NCBI RefSeq assembly: GCF_027922185.1
Contig: NZ_BSFE01000001.1
Span: 1-64,000, forward strand
Length of the DNA: 64,000 bases
Source: Maricaulis virginensis
GTDB lineage: Bacteria; Pseudomonadota; Alphaproteobacteria; Caulobacterales; Maricaulaceae
Direction: 5' to 3'
Shown here: piece by piece, positions 34,601 to 44,300 of the stretch
How the letters are laid out: each line of letters starts with the position of its first letter
How positions within the stretch are numbered: position 1 is the stretch's first letter
Program-made: the position numbers and the translations under genes
The notes under the pieces: model-generated
What the model saw: the letters and a program-made list of their open reading frames with translations, nothing else
Databases searched by the model: none
What the model was told of the DNA's origin: nothing

Positions 34601-35650
34601 ATGATCCGTATCGGCGAGACCTTTCAGGGCCGCGACAATCGTTTCACCCCGATCCGGGTCGTCTTGGCGAGCCTGGTCATCCTCGAACATGTGTTCGTGG
34701 TGGCGATGGGAACGGGCAGCCAGTCCCTTGTCAGTCTGCAAGGCTGGTCACCCGGCTATCTGGCCGTGAATGGCTTCTTCATTCTCTCCGGCTTTCTCAT
34801 TGCCGGGAGTCTGGAGCGGCGGCGGAACCTGTTTCGCTTCGTGGTGGCGCGGGCGTTGCGGCTCTGGCCCGCTCTCATCGTGCTTGCGCTCGCGGCCGTC
34901 CTGATCATCGGCCCGGTCGCAACCGGCCTGTCTCCCGCGGCCTACTGGCAGTCTGCGCAGACCTGGCTCTTCATCCCGAACATAGTCTTCTTTGCCGACA
35001 CCTCTGGTGGCCCGGCGGGGGTCTTCACCGGCAATCCGGCACCGGGTGAGTTCTCAGCCTCGCTGTGGACCCTGCGCTATGAAGTCCTGGCCTATGCGGC
35101 TGCGGCATTGCTGTTCTTCACGCGGGCGCTGTGGAGACCGCTCACGATCAGCCTGCTGTGGCTCGGCATGTCAGCCCTGGCTGCCTATTTGGCCCTCCGG
35201 CACCCGGAAGCACCGGCCGTCTTCATTGAGGGAAGTCGGCTGGCAGCAGCCTTCCTGCTGGGTGCGGCGGCATATATAATGCGAGATCGCATCCCGCTGA
35301 CGCTGATCCCTCTAGTCGTGGTCTTGCCAATGGCTTGGCTACTGGGCGAACACCCTGCCGCATCGGTCGTCTGGAACCTCGTTCTGGCGACGCTGATCCT
35401 GTGGGCTGGGTTGGCGTGGCGCGATCAAGTGCCGACCGGTTCTGGCCTGCCGGATTGGTCTTACGGCCTGTACATCTGGCATTACCCACTCTTCCAACTG
35501 ATCTGGCATTGGGGCTGGGCAACATCGCCGCTACAGCTCGCGATGATAGGCGTCCCGATATCGACGGCGGTGGCCGCCTTGTCATGGCACTTCGTGGAGA
35601 AGCCTGCATTGCGGTTGTCGGGGCGGTTGTTCAGATCAGGGGCCGGCTGA
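34601..35650 (+). CDS. acyltransferase-3 family membrane protein
   Basis: A 349-residue, multi-helix membrane protein of the acyltransferase-3/OafA family, enzymes that add acyl groups to sugars or other envelope targets. The N-terminus has FTPIRVVLASLVILEH, in the place of the usual family start with a catalytic His (here H25 of LEH). SGFLIAGSLERR and a conserved C-terminal run (WSYGLYIWHYPLFQLIWHW) follow. The start at 34601 has a ctggagagc upstream. A GC-rich hairpin (34554-34575) precedes it. Its link to metal resistance is unclear. Confidence 0.82.
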   Translation: MIRIGETFQGRDNRFTPIRVVLASLVILEHVFVVAMGTGSQSLVSLQGWSPGYLAVNGFFILSGFLIAGSLERRRNLFRFVVARALRLWPALIVLALAAVLIIGPVATGLSPAAYWQSAQTWLFIPNIVFFADTSGGPAGVFTGNPAPGEFSASLWTLRYEVLAYAAAALLFFTRALWRPLTISLLWLGMSALAAYLALRHPEAPAVFIEGSRLAAAFLLGAAAYIMRDRIPLTLIPLVVVLPMAWLLGEHPAASVVWNLVLATLILWAGLAWRDQVPTGSGLPDWSYGLYIWHYPLFQLIWHWGWATSPLQLAMIGVPISTAVAALSWHFVEKPALRLSGRLFRSGAG

Positions 35651-35696
35651 AGAGCCCGGCAGACCGATTTTCACCACCATTCGAACGGAGCGCACA

Positions 35697-36053
35697 ATGC
35701 TTTGGCTGGTCATCAAATCCCTCATCTCCGGTGTCCTGGTCGGCATCGTTTCGGAAGCCGCCAAGCGCAGCGCGGCCATGGGAGCGTTGGTCGCCTCCCT
35801 GCCCATCGTCTCCGTCCTGGGCATGGTCTGGCTCTGGCAGGAGACGAAGGACACCAACCGGCTCGCCGACCACGCCGAAGCCACATTCTGGTTCGTCCTG
35901 CCCTCCCTGCCCATGTTCTTGCTGATCCCGGCCCTCCTGCGTCGCGGAGTCGGGTTCTGGCCGTCCCTGATGCTGGGCTGCGTGGTCACCGTGGGGCTGT
36001 ATCTCGCGATGACCTGGCTGGGGCCGCGACTGGGGCTGCGGCTGCCGTTTTGA
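35697..36053 (+). CDS. DUF3147-family membrane protein
   Basis: A 118-residue protein with four hydrophobic segments and the DUF3147 features: AAKRSAAMGALVASLPIVSV near the start and LADHAEATFWFVLPSLPMF in the middle. The family has no assigned function and is often found near transporters. It closes the metal cluster, 46 bases after the acyltransferase gene. Confidence 0.8.
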   Translation: MLWLVIKSLISGVLVGIVSEAAKRSAAMGALVASLPIVSVLGMVWLWQETKDTNRLADHAEATFWFVLPSLPMFLLIPALLRRGVGFWPSLMLGCVVTVGLYLAMTWLGPRLGLRLPF

Positions 36054-36155
36054 CTTGTTGATATCAGGAAATTTCTGACCGCTTCTCTTAGGTTTGGGCG
36101 GCGACATAGAGTCACCAATCTAGGTGGTTATAGGGTGGGGCGCTGCCCCTCACGC

Positions 36156-36222
36156 CGGTCAAGGGTGCGGTTCCCGAGGCTCAGGCCGATGGCCCTGCGC
36201 CCGCCGCACTGACCCTTGACCG
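36156..36222. repeat. 11-bp inverted repeat downstream of relaxase gene
   Basis: cggtcaagggt at 36156-36166 and its exact complement at 36212-36222, 45 bases apart, in the 240-base gap between the DUF3147 gene and the convergent relaxase gene. It may be part of a transcript end or of a transfer-origin region. Confidence 0.45.
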
Positions 36223-36297
36223 CGCTCACCCCGTTCTTGGCTGGCTGTCATGGGTTGCAGGTGCAACCCTCATTCCAAGGTGTGGGAATACGTTGTT

Positions 36298-37590
36298 TCA
36301 GGGCTCAAAGGTTGGGCCTTGGGCGTGATGGCGCGTTGGCTTTGCGCTGTGGCGATTGAAGGTTTCGCGCAGGGGTTCGGCGCCGCGCTTTTCGAGATCG
36401 CAGACTTCGCGGTGGATGGCATTCTCCAGCTCGCGGTGCTTTTCCCGCATGGCGCGGATTTTCATCTGCAGGCGCTGGCGCTCTGAAAGCTGACTTTCCA
36501 TTACCTGTTTGCGTTCGGCATGGTCGCGGCGTTTGGCGGCCTCGGCTTCCTGCGCGTTGCGCTCCAAGGTCTGTGTGTGGCGGCCGATCAGCCTGTCCCA
36601 TAGGCCTAAGATGCCGCGCCTCAGTCGGGCGGCGCGTTCTTGCGCTTCGAGCTTGCCGCGTTCCATCTGGCGGGTCTTGAGATCGTGGCGGGCAGCGCGA
36701 TGGCGTTCCACCAGCTTGCGGCGCGCAGCATTCAGAGGGCGCGCTTCCCGATGTGCCTGCGTCTTTGCCTCTTCGAAATAGCCATGCACCACAGGCGTCA
36801 GGTCACGTGCGATCTGCCGCTTCGTGTCTTCCACGCTCGGCAATTTCTGCGGATCGCCCAGCCGTTCGGCCACGGCTTTGGCGCGTTGGCCAGTTGCCCG
36901 CGCGATCGCCAGAACCTCGCCCTCGGGCGTTACAGCGACAAAGCCGCGCCGGTCTCCGCGCGCGAGGTAGAGGCCACGCTCTCGAAGCGCCGCCGCAAAA
37001 CTGCCTTGCGTATCTGAGACCGCCCAGCAGTCTTGAATGGCTTCCTTGAGATCACGGGCGTTGCGGCCCATCCGCTTGGCTTGCTGCCATTCTGCCAGCG
37101 AGAAGTTCCGAGGATCGGCTTGGCGGCTATTCATGAAACCACGCGGCATCTTCCAGCCATGCTCCAGATAGAGCTCGCGCCCCAGATCCCGTAGCTTGTT
37201 CTTGAAATACGGCAACGGCTTTGCCGTCATGGTCTGGGCATCAATCCGTGACCAAACCGCGTGACAATGCCGGCGGCCTTCCTTCTCATGAAAGACGATC
37301 ACGCGCGGCTGACCGGTCAGGCCGTTGGCTTCCTCGATTCGGGACAGCGCCCCTTCAAAAGCCTCGACATCCACACGTTCTGTTTCAGGCGGGTTCAGCG
37401 ATACCGAGAAGAGATACTGTTTGCAGCGTGTGCCCTTGGCCACCGCCTGGGCTTCTTTGAGCGCTTCCACGACATCACCCGACACAAAACCGCTGATCTC
37501 GTGCACCTCGACATGCTCGTTCTCGTCCGCGCGCAGAAGGTGGAGGCCGAGTTGTTTTGCCCCGCCGCGCTGGGATGCCACCAAAATCAT
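36298..37590 (-). CDS. relaxase/mobilization nuclease
   Basis: A 430-residue relaxase, the nuclease that nicks at oriT and pilots DNA during transfer. It starts SQRGGAKQLGLHLLRADENE. The metal-binding triad region reads FHEKEGRRHCHAVWSRID (about residues 100-117), with the HxH expected. A long charged coiled tail follows (about 270-420). No tyrosine occurs in the first 60 residues, where classical relaxases hold the catalytic Tyr; relatives in alphaproteobacteria share this start. It begins three bases after the MobC stop, so both are one operon. Confidence 0.87.
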   Translation of the reverse strand: MILVASQRGGAKQLGLHLLRADENEHVEVHEISGFVSGDVVEALKEAQAVAKGTRCKQYLFSVSLNPPETERVDVEAFEGALSRIEEANGLTGQPRVIVFHEKEGRRHCHAVWSRIDAQTMTAKPLPYFKNKLRDLGRELYLEHGWKMPRGFMNSRQADPRNFSLAEWQQAKRMGRNARDLKEAIQDCWAVSDTQGSFAAALRERGLYLARGDRRGFVAVTPEGEVLAIARATGQRAKAVAERLGDPQKLPSVEDTKRQIARDLTPVVHGYFEEAKTQAHREARPLNAARRKLVERHRAARHDLKTRQMERGKLEAQERAARLRRGILGLWDRLIGRHTQTLERNAQEAEAAKRRDHAERKQVMESQLSERQRLQMKIRAMREKHRELENAIHREVCDLEKRGAEPLRETFNRHSAKPTRHHAQGPTFEP

Positions 37591-37593
37591 CGG

Positions 37594-37941
37594 TCAGCGC
37601 TCCTTGATGCCAAGAGCCTTCATGAGCAGCGACTTGATCACGGTAATGTCGGCACACGCCGCACGAATGGAGGCCTGGGTTTCAGGGTCGAGAGGCAGCG
37701 CGCCTTGTTCTGTAGCCTTCGCCATCGAGCGGATAGCTGGACCGACCCCGCTTTGCCCCAGAAGTGCCAGTGCCTGGGCGATCTCGCCGCGCGATGGATG
37801 CGCTGTAGCTTTGCGGCGTTCACCGAACAGCCGCGTCTTGATGAAACCACCCAGTGGCTGACCGTCCGCCATACGCTCCAGGCGCGCGCGTTCGTCTGCG
37901 CTCAGGCGCAGCGAAAGCGGTGAGGGGCGTTTGGCGGTCAT
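37594..37941 (-). CDS. mobC: MobC-like relaxosome protein
   Basis: A 115-residue protein that helps the relaxase at oriT. It opens with a ribbon-helix-helix type segment (SPLSLRLSADERARLERMA) and continues with GFIKTRLFG and a helical C-terminus, as in MobC proteins. The ATG at 37941 is chosen over a frame start lying inside the upstream terminator. It is separated from the relaxase by three bases. Confidence 0.78.
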   Translation of the reverse strand: MTAKRPSPLSLRLSADERARLERMADGQPLGGFIKTRLFGERRKATAHPSRGEIAQALALLGQSGVGPAIRSMAKATEQGALPLDPETQASIRAACADITVIKSLLMKALGIKER

Positions 37942-37972
37942 GGGCGGGTACGGGTTCCTTGAATTGAATACG

Positions 37973-38004
37973 AAAAAGCCCGCCCTCACAGTGTGAGGGC
38001 GGGC
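37973..38004 (-). terminator. rho-independent terminator of the 38031-38741 gene
   Basis: A perfect 12-bp stem (37978-37989 with 37993-38004), agt loop. On the minus strand it is followed by five Ts. It ends the gene just upstream of mobC, so mobC likely has its own promoter or oriT control in the short gap. Confidence 0.85.
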
Positions 38005-38030
38005 CAAAATGAGCGGGAGCTTTGTGCCCG

Positions 38031-38741
38031 CTACGTGCCGGATTCTGAGCGATCCAGAAGCGATCGAACAGAGGTCTCATCTTTAAACAGAGTGCTGCTC
38101 TTTGAGGAGATGTTGAGGAACGCATCGAGGGAGTTCCATGCTCGTCTCCTGACCTCGAAGCCTTCGTAGATCGCCGCTGCGATGAACACCCCGTTCTTCA
38201 CCCAATCTCCCAAATGGGAGTAGAGGCCAAACTCCCGAGAAACATTCTCTGCTACGTGTTTGAGCTGGTAGGAGGTAATGCGCCGGTTGAGAGATTTCCG
38301 CTTTTCAGCACGCTGCAGGAAAACCAGCGCGAGCTCGAACTGCTTGCAGTGAGTGGGATCAAACAGCAGGTCCTGATCCGCGGCTAAATCAGCTCGGTAG
38401 TTTTGTTTCGGAGGATAGTTCTCACGCAGCCCAAATCCCCAAGTCGATAAATTCCAGATCCCGGCGACAATGGGTTCGAGTACGGTCCCAATCACCGCGT
38501 CTCGAAGGGTTCGTTCTTCCACGATTTGGTGACGCTGGACCAAGAAGTTTCGGAAAGCCTCGTCATCAAACCCAGTCGAAATACGGCCGCCCGCCAATGC
38601 GTCCGTAAGCCCTTTAAATGTGTTGAATCCTAGGCCTCTCGCGGCCGCTTGGACGCGGTGCGACGATTGCGTGGCAGGCAACGCCTGCTTGAGGCGGCGC
38701 TTCAAAATGCCGACATGTTCGGAAGTAAGATAGACCTTCAT
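38031..38741 (-). CDS. hypothetical protein near the right end of the element
   Basis: A 236-residue protein with no signal or membrane segment that I can see. It starts MKVYLTSEHVGILKRRLKQA and is mostly helical, with a middle stretch FDPTHCKQFELALVFLQRAEKR. A family is not recognised; the Arg/Lys-rich start could touch DNA. It has its own terminator and starts near the attR end. Confidence 0.5.
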   Translation of the reverse strand: MKVYLTSEHVGILKRRLKQALPATQSSHRVQAAARGLGFNTFKGLTDALAGGRISTGFDDEAFRNFLVQRHQIVEERTLRDAVIGTVLEPIVAGIWNLSTWGFGLRENYPPKQNYRADLAADQDLLFDPTHCKQFELALVFLQRAEKRKSLNRRITSYQLKHVAENVSREFGLYSHLGDWVKNGVFIAAAIYEGFEVRRRAWNSLDAFLNISSKSSTLFKDETSVRSLLDRSESGT

Positions 38742-39066
38742 AGTCCAATCCTTTCTCAGTCGCGCTATCGGTCACCATTTAAGCTCAGCGCTTGAGCGAA
38801 GGAGATTGGCTATTCAGATCATTCGAAGCCTCGAAGCGTTTTAGCTTGGTGACAGGCTGGGTGCTTCAAACCTGCAGCCACCATCACTGGCTTTGGCGGT
38901 TGTCGTCAATCCGGTATCCAGCATGCCCTGTGGAAATCTGCACAGGTCAAAAGTAGAGGTTAGAAGCCAGGCTCAGGCGGCTTGGGTTTTGCCAGCGAGG
39001 AGTGCTGCAACAGCTCTTCCCATTCGAGCAAAGTCTCGACCAATTGGTTCAAGGTTTCGGCGCTCA
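38742..39066. other. right-end non-coding region of the element
   Basis: About 325 bases between the last element gene and the attR core. No supported gene. Short frames crossing it also cross the att site and the chromosomal repeat. It should contain the right recombinase arm and the promoter of the minus-strand gene at 38741. Confidence 0.5.
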
Positions 39067-39079
39067 GGCCCACCATCCT
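39067..39079 (+). other. attR core (13-bp direct repeat)
   Basis: An exact copy of the attL core ggcccaccatcct. Its last bases begin a hairpin (39075-39099) that would directly follow the tRNA CCA end in the empty site. Confidence 0.65.
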
Positions 39080-39099
39080 TCGCCCTGCGGGCTTCGGAT
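39075..39099. repeat. hairpin beyond attR, probable original tRNA 3' flank
   Basis: Stem atcc-ttc-gccc, loop tgc, then gggc-ttc-ggat, with a ttc/ttc internal mismatch. Joined to the tRNA end it would form a stem right after CCA. Similar short repeats continue to about 39200. Confidence 0.55.
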
Positions 39100-39210
39100 G
39101 GCAAGCCATCCGCAGCGCGCACCCGGGGCGAAGCGGTGCCCTCCGAAGCCTTGGCGCAGGAGGGCGTACGCACAACAGGCTCCACGCCACTCGCTAGCAG
39201 AACCCTGTTT

Positions 39211-39984
39211 TCAGGATGATGCCGCGATATCGATCGCGTCGACGAGCCGGCCGTAGAAGCGGCGGCCGACGGGGATTTCCTCGCCGCTGTCGAGCGTGAC
39301 GAGACGCAGCCCGGTATCGCGGGAGACGGCCTGGATGCGGTCGAGATTGACGATGTGCGAGCGGTGGATGCGCTGCAGGGCCGTGCCTTCGAACGCGGTT
39401 TCAAGCCGTGCCATGGTTTCTCGCACCATGTGACGGTCGCGGCCGGTATGGATGAAGGCATAGTCGCGACAGGCCTCGACATGGCGGATATCGGCGATCG
39501 GAATGCGGATCGTGCGCCCGCCGACATTGGCCCAGTAGACCGGCTGTTCCGGCGTTTCCGGCGGATGCGGCGCGGCGGAATGCAGCCGCAGGGCAGCGCT
39601 CTCCACCGCCTGCATCAGCGGGCGCAGGGACAGGCGGGACCGGGCCCGCTCAATGGCGCCGCGCAGGCGATCGGGGTCGACCGGTTTGAGCACATAATCG
39701 ATCGCCTCGACGTCGAAGGCGTCGATGGCGAACCTGTCATAGGCAGTAATGAAGATAACCAGCGGGTTTCCCGCCTGTTTCAGTTCGCGTGCGAGGGTCA
39801 TGCCGTCCATCTGCGGCATTTCGATGTCCAGAAGTACCAGGTCGGGCTGACGCGCTTCGCAAAGATGCATCGCCGAGGCGGCCGATCGCGCACTGCCCAC
39901 GATTGCAGTCGCCGGAATGTTTTCGATCATGCGGCGCAGGCTGGAGATGGCGAGCGGTTCGTCGTCAATGATGGCGATCTTCAT
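39211..39984 (-). CDS. LytTR-family response regulator
   Basis: A 257-residue two-component regulator. The receiver domain (1-120) has the phosphoacceptor Asp53 in LVLLDIEMPQMDG, the DDEP start and the KPVDPD lysine. The C-terminal LytTR DNA-binding domain (about 155-255) has ALQRIHRSHIVNLDRI. It would bind DNA after phosphorylation by the histidine kinase encoded just upstream. The two overlap by four bases (ATGA), an operon of the LytS/LytR type. The start ATG at 39984 is in that overlap. Confidence 0.93.
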   Translation of the reverse strand: MKIAIIDDEPLAISSLRRMIENIPATAIVGSARSAASAMHLCEARQPDLVLLDIEMPQMDGMTLARELKQAGNPLVIFITAYDRFAIDAFDVEAIDYVLKPVDPDRLRGAIERARSRLSLRPLMQAVESAALRLHSAAPHPPETPEQPVYWANVGGRTIRIPIADIRHVEACRDYAFIHTGRDRHMVRETMARLETAFEGTALQRIHRSHIVNLDRIQAVSRDTGLRLVTLDSGEEIPVGRRFYGRLVDAIDIAASS

Positions 39985-41066
39985 TCTGCGGCCTCCCTCA
40001 GAACCGGAAACGGAAGTGTCAGGCGGCATTCGAACGTGCCGGCGTCCGGCCGACCCGCTTCCAGCGACGCTTCTCCGGCGAACAGCAGATGCAGGCGTTG
40101 TTCGAGATTGCGCAGACCGACGCCGGAATGGCGTTTCGGATCGGCCAGGCGCGGCGCGTCCGGCAATCCGTCATTCCAGATGCAGATCATGACACCCCGA
40201 GGCGTGCTGTTGATCCTGATGCGGGCGTTGACCGGAGCGAGGGCGTGCGCCACGCCGTGCTTGACGATGTTCTCGACGAGCGGCTGAAGCGAGAAGCGCG
40301 GCAGGGTCACCTCGCCCAGCCCCGGCTCCACAAACCAGTCCACATTCAGACGATCGGAAAAGCGCAGTTTCTCAATGGCCAGATAGGCCTTGGCCGCATC
40401 GATCTCGTCGTTCAGCGTCGCCAGGGGCGAGCCTTCACCGTTCAGGCTGCGCCGCAGGAGATGGCCAAGATGGATAACGGCATGGCGCGCGTCCGGCGCC
40501 CGCTCCAGCACGATCAGCGAAGCGACCGTGTTGAGCGCGTTGAACAGGAAATGCGGATTGATCTGGCTTTCCAGAAAGGACAGGCGCGTCTCGAACTGGG
40601 CCCGTTCGAGCATCAACACTCGCTGACGCTCCTCGGCCACATGATGTTGTGACAAAAGGAAGAGCGTCACGCCCAGCCAGACGCCGTACATCCACAATAC
40701 GTTTGCCGTCAGCCGGACGCCGAAGATCAACAGGCCGCGGCTGAGCGGCAGAAGACTCGATTGCTCGATCCAGGCTGCCACTACGGTATCGAAAAGCCCG
40801 TAGGCAAGCATGCCGGCGAATGCCGCCAGCCAGGCTCCGATGCTTTCAATCCCGTGCCGGAGAAAGAAGGTCAGGACGATCTGGCTGACAACGAGACCGA
40901 ACACCGTCCCGAAACCGAGAGTCACAAGCCCGTTGGTATTGAGCGGGTTACCGGTGATCTGTGGCAGCATGAGCATGGCCAAGATCTGAACCAATGCCAT
41001 CAATGTCGACAGCACCAGGCCGAATACCCGAATCTTCAGCGCACTTTTCGACAATCGGTCGAACAT
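39981..41066 (-). CDS. LytS/YehU-type histidine kinase
   Basis: A 361-residue membrane histidine kinase. The N-terminal part has about four membrane helices (residues 10-150). The His_kinase domain has the phosphorylated His in QINPHFLFNALN, followed by an ATPase domain with FSLQPLVENIVKHGVAHA and GVGLRNLEQRL. The partner is the overlapping LytTR regulator. Start ATG at 41066 has ggagggacg upstream; a longer frame runs into the promoter region. It lies divergently from the TonB receptor and might respond to envelope signals. Confidence 0.92.
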   Translation of the reverse strand: MFDRLSKSALKIRVFGLVLSTLMALVQILAMLMLPQITGNPLNTNGLVTLGFGTVFGLVVSQIVLTFFLRHGIESIGAWLAAFAGMLAYGLFDTVVAAWIEQSSLLPLSRGLLIFGVRLTANVLWMYGVWLGVTLFLLSQHHVAEERQRVLMLERAQFETRLSFLESQINPHFLFNALNTVASLIVLERAPDARHAVIHLGHLLRRSLNGEGSPLATLNDEIDAAKAYLAIEKLRFSDRLNVDWFVEPGLGEVTLPRFSLQPLVENIVKHGVAHALAPVNARIRINSTPRGVMICIWNDGLPDAPRLADPKRHSGVGLRNLEQRLHLLFAGEASLEAGRPDAGTFECRLTLPFPVLREAAE

Positions 41067-41305
41067 CCGCGTCCCTCCGAAACCACAGCCCCTTCTCAAG
41101 ACTAGCCCAGCACCGTGCACCAATGGACGCCGTTCGTCGCCCTATTCGCGCGTTCGTCGCAAACACATGGCCGTGATCGAACGGCGGCGCGGTGTCGTCG
41201 CAAACCCTCTGATGCGCGGGGCGGCAACCCCGTTACGCCTGCGGTTTCCCGTATCCGGCGCGTTCCGCCCGGACCAAATCGACGGGATATGCAGAGGGGA
41301 TAATC

Positions 41306-44300
41306 ATGCAGAAGTTCAAACGAGCCTGTCTGGGCTCAACCGCCTATGCGCTCGCCATCGTCATGGGGGCGGGGGCCGTCGTTCCGATGACGGCGAGCGT
41401 GGCCAGCGCACAGGACTATACCAGCGGCGGGATCATCGGCACGGTGACCGACGAGTCTGGCAATCCGGTTTCTGGCGCACAAGTCACGCTGACTTCGCAG
41501 GCGCAGGGCTTCAGCCGCGAGCTGAGCACCGGCGAATCCGGCACTTTCCGCGCCACCCTGCTTCCGCAGGGCGTCTACCACGTCACGATTTCCGCGCCGG
41601 GCTATGCCGACATGGCGGACACCGTCCGTATCCAGGTCGGCGGACTGGCCAGCTACACCTTCACGGCCGTGCCGACGAGCGAGACGGAAACCATCGTGGT
41701 GACCGGCACGGCGGTGCGCCAGATGCAGTTCCAGCAGACGACGTCGGGGCTCAATGTCGATGTCGAGGATCTCGTCGCGATGCTCCCGGTGGGGCGCAAT
41801 ATCGAATCGGTGATCGAATTGGCGCCGACCGTGGTGTCCTCCGACCGCGATTTCCGCAACCCGGGCGGCGGCGGGGCCGGTGCGGCCGCTGTCGGCGGTA
41901 GTTCTGCGGCCGAGAACGCCTTCTATATCAACGGTCTGAACATCACCAATTTCGACACCTATCTGGGTGGCGCGACCGTGCCGTTCGACTTCTACCAGAC
42001 CGTCGAAGTGAAGAGCGGCGGATACCCGGCCGAGTTCGGCCGCGCCACGGGCGGCGTCGTCAATGCGGTAACCAAGTCTGGCACGAACGAGTTCGAGTTC
42101 GGCATCCACGGCAACTGGTCGCCCGACGCGCTGCAATCCGACAGTCCCGACACCTATCGTTTCCGCAACCAGCTTGCCGAATCGGAGTCGATGGACCTGA
42201 TCCTGGAAGCCGGCGGGCCGATCATCCAGGATCGCCTGTTCTTCTACGGCCTCTACCAGGCGCGCGACACCCGGTCCGAATCGGCATCGATCCTCAACGG
42301 TTCCTATAGCGTGCTGGAGTCGGACGATCCCTTCTTCGGTATCAAGCTGGATGGATATCTGACCGACGATCACCATTTCGAGGTGACGTATTTCGACACA
42401 ATGCGGGAAAGCTTCCTCACCTCCTACAGCTTCGATGGCGTGGACGAGATCGGCACCGTGCCCGTCGGTTCGACGGTCTACGAGAATGGCGGTCCCAGCT
42501 ATGTCGCCAAATACACTGGCAACATCTCGGACGCCTTCACCATCTCGGCGGCCTATGGCGTGAGCGAGGATCGTCAGTCCACTCTGGCCTCCGATCCCGA
42601 CACCTCCTTCGTCGTCGACCAGCGGTCCGGCACGGCGATGCGCGTCGGTCCGCAGACCACCAGAAACAACGACTTCAACGAGACCCGCCGCGAATTCTAC
42701 CGGATCGACGGCGACGTCTTCTTCGATTTCATGGGCGAACACCATGTCCGCCTCGGCTATGAAGTCGAACAGCTCTCGCTGACCCACCTGCTGGCACGGA
42801 CCGGCGGTGCCGACTGGGCCGCCTTCACGGTCTCCGCCAGCACCGAAGACCGGTACGGCCTGCCTGCGGGCTCCGAGATCATCCGGGGCACGACGGGCCG
42901 GTTCGGCGGATCGGTCGAGGGTGAAAATTCGGCCTTCTACATCCAGGACTCCTGGGATGTGTCCGACCGTCTCAACCTGCAGCTCGGCCTGCGCAACGAC
43001 CACTTCCAGATGCAGAACCTGATCGGCGAAGTGCCGGTCGATCTGGACAATAACTGGGGCGCGCGTCTGGGCTTCAACTACGATGTGTTCGGCGATAGTG
43101 GCACGCGGCTCTACGGGTCCTACGGCCGGTATTTCATCCCGCCGGCGCTCAATATGAGCTTCCGCGGCGCCGACCTTTACGTGGCCGAATATTTCGAACT
43201 CGTCTCGCTCGACACGACGACCGGTGCCTTCGTGCTCGGCGATGTGCGGGACTCCTCGAACTCGAACATCGAGAGCATCGGCGCCAGCGCCTGCCCGGCC
43301 GGCGCGATATCGCCTGTCGGCACCGTAGCCTGCCTCGTCTTCGGCAACGGCACACAGGAACCGGCGATCTCCAAGACCTCGCAGGATCTGCGCGCCACCT
43401 ATGAGGACGAGTTCGTCCTCGGCATCGAGCACGCGCTCAACGACGACTGGACGCTGGGCGCCCGGGCTGTCTGGCGGGTGCTCGGCGACGTGTCCGAGGA
43501 CGTTGCGATCGACGATGCCCTCGTCGCCTATTGCGAGGAGAACGGCATTGCCGGATGCGCCGATATCTGGTTCGGCGACTACCAGTACGTGATCATGAAT
43601 CCGGGCGAGGCGATCGACGTCTATACCCGCGACCCTCTGCCGGGCGAGACCAGCATCCGCCAGATCCACCTGACCGAGGAGCAGCTGAACCTGCCGGTCG
43701 CCGAGCGCGACTATGCGGCTCTGGAGCTCACCTTCGAGCGGGCCTTCGACGGCGTCTGGGGTCTGCGCGGCTCCTATGTCTGGTCAAGCTCCTTCGGCAA
43801 TTACGAAGGCACCGTGCTGTCGGATAACGGTCAGACCGATGCCGGCACCACCATCCTCTACGATCACCCCGGCCTGACGGACAATGCGCACGGCTTCCTG
43901 CCGAACCATCGCCGTCACCAGTTCAAGCTCTGGGGCAGCTACCAGATCACCGACGACCTTCTGCTCGGCGGCAATCTGGCAGTCACTTCGCCGCGTCTCT
44001 ACGGCTGCCGCGGCGTGCACCCGACCGATGCGGCCGCAGCCGCCTACGGGGCCTCGTCCTGGTTCTGCCAGGGCCAGCCCTCGCGCCGGGGCTCGGAGTT
44101 CGAGAGCGACTGGGAAACCCGGCTGGATCTGTCTGCACGCTATGCTGTGCCGATGGGTGACAATCGCGGCGACCTGATCCTGCGCGCCGACGTCTTCAAC
44201 GTGCTCGGCCTGGAAGCGGGTGTCGACTACGACGAGAACGGCGATACCAGCGCCGGCACGCCAAACCCGAACTATGGCGCCGTGAGACGCTACCAGGCAC

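Larger units (their letters stand above)
4895..39079. mobile_element. integrative mobilizable element in a tRNA gene, about 34 kb
   Basis: The left border is the tRNA 3' end with the recombinase gene running into it. The right border is set by a second copy of the 13-bp core beyond the relaxase genes, just before ordinary chromosomal genes resume. Between them lie a serine integrase, relaxase, MobC, a coupling protein, a ParB-like protein, a second resolvase, many orphan genes and metal-efflux cargo. No genes for a type IV secretion channel (VirB3-B11) were found, so transfer would need a helper. The boundary rests on a short repeat and on gene context. Confidence 0.75.

Noticed and set aside
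38973..39527. Frame covering the attR region and the LytTR gene end
   Set aside because: Translates a dispersed repeat and antisense regulator sequence.
41067..41305. Cobalamin or other riboswitch before the TonB receptor
   Set aside because: No recognisable conserved box or extended stem; the receptor is of the Oar type rather than a vitamin B12 receptor.
41336..43669. Long antisense frame (777 codons) inside the TonB receptor gene
   Set aside because: It mirrors the receptor codons in a GC-rich gene, has no ribosome site and no domain; the plus-strand receptor is complete.
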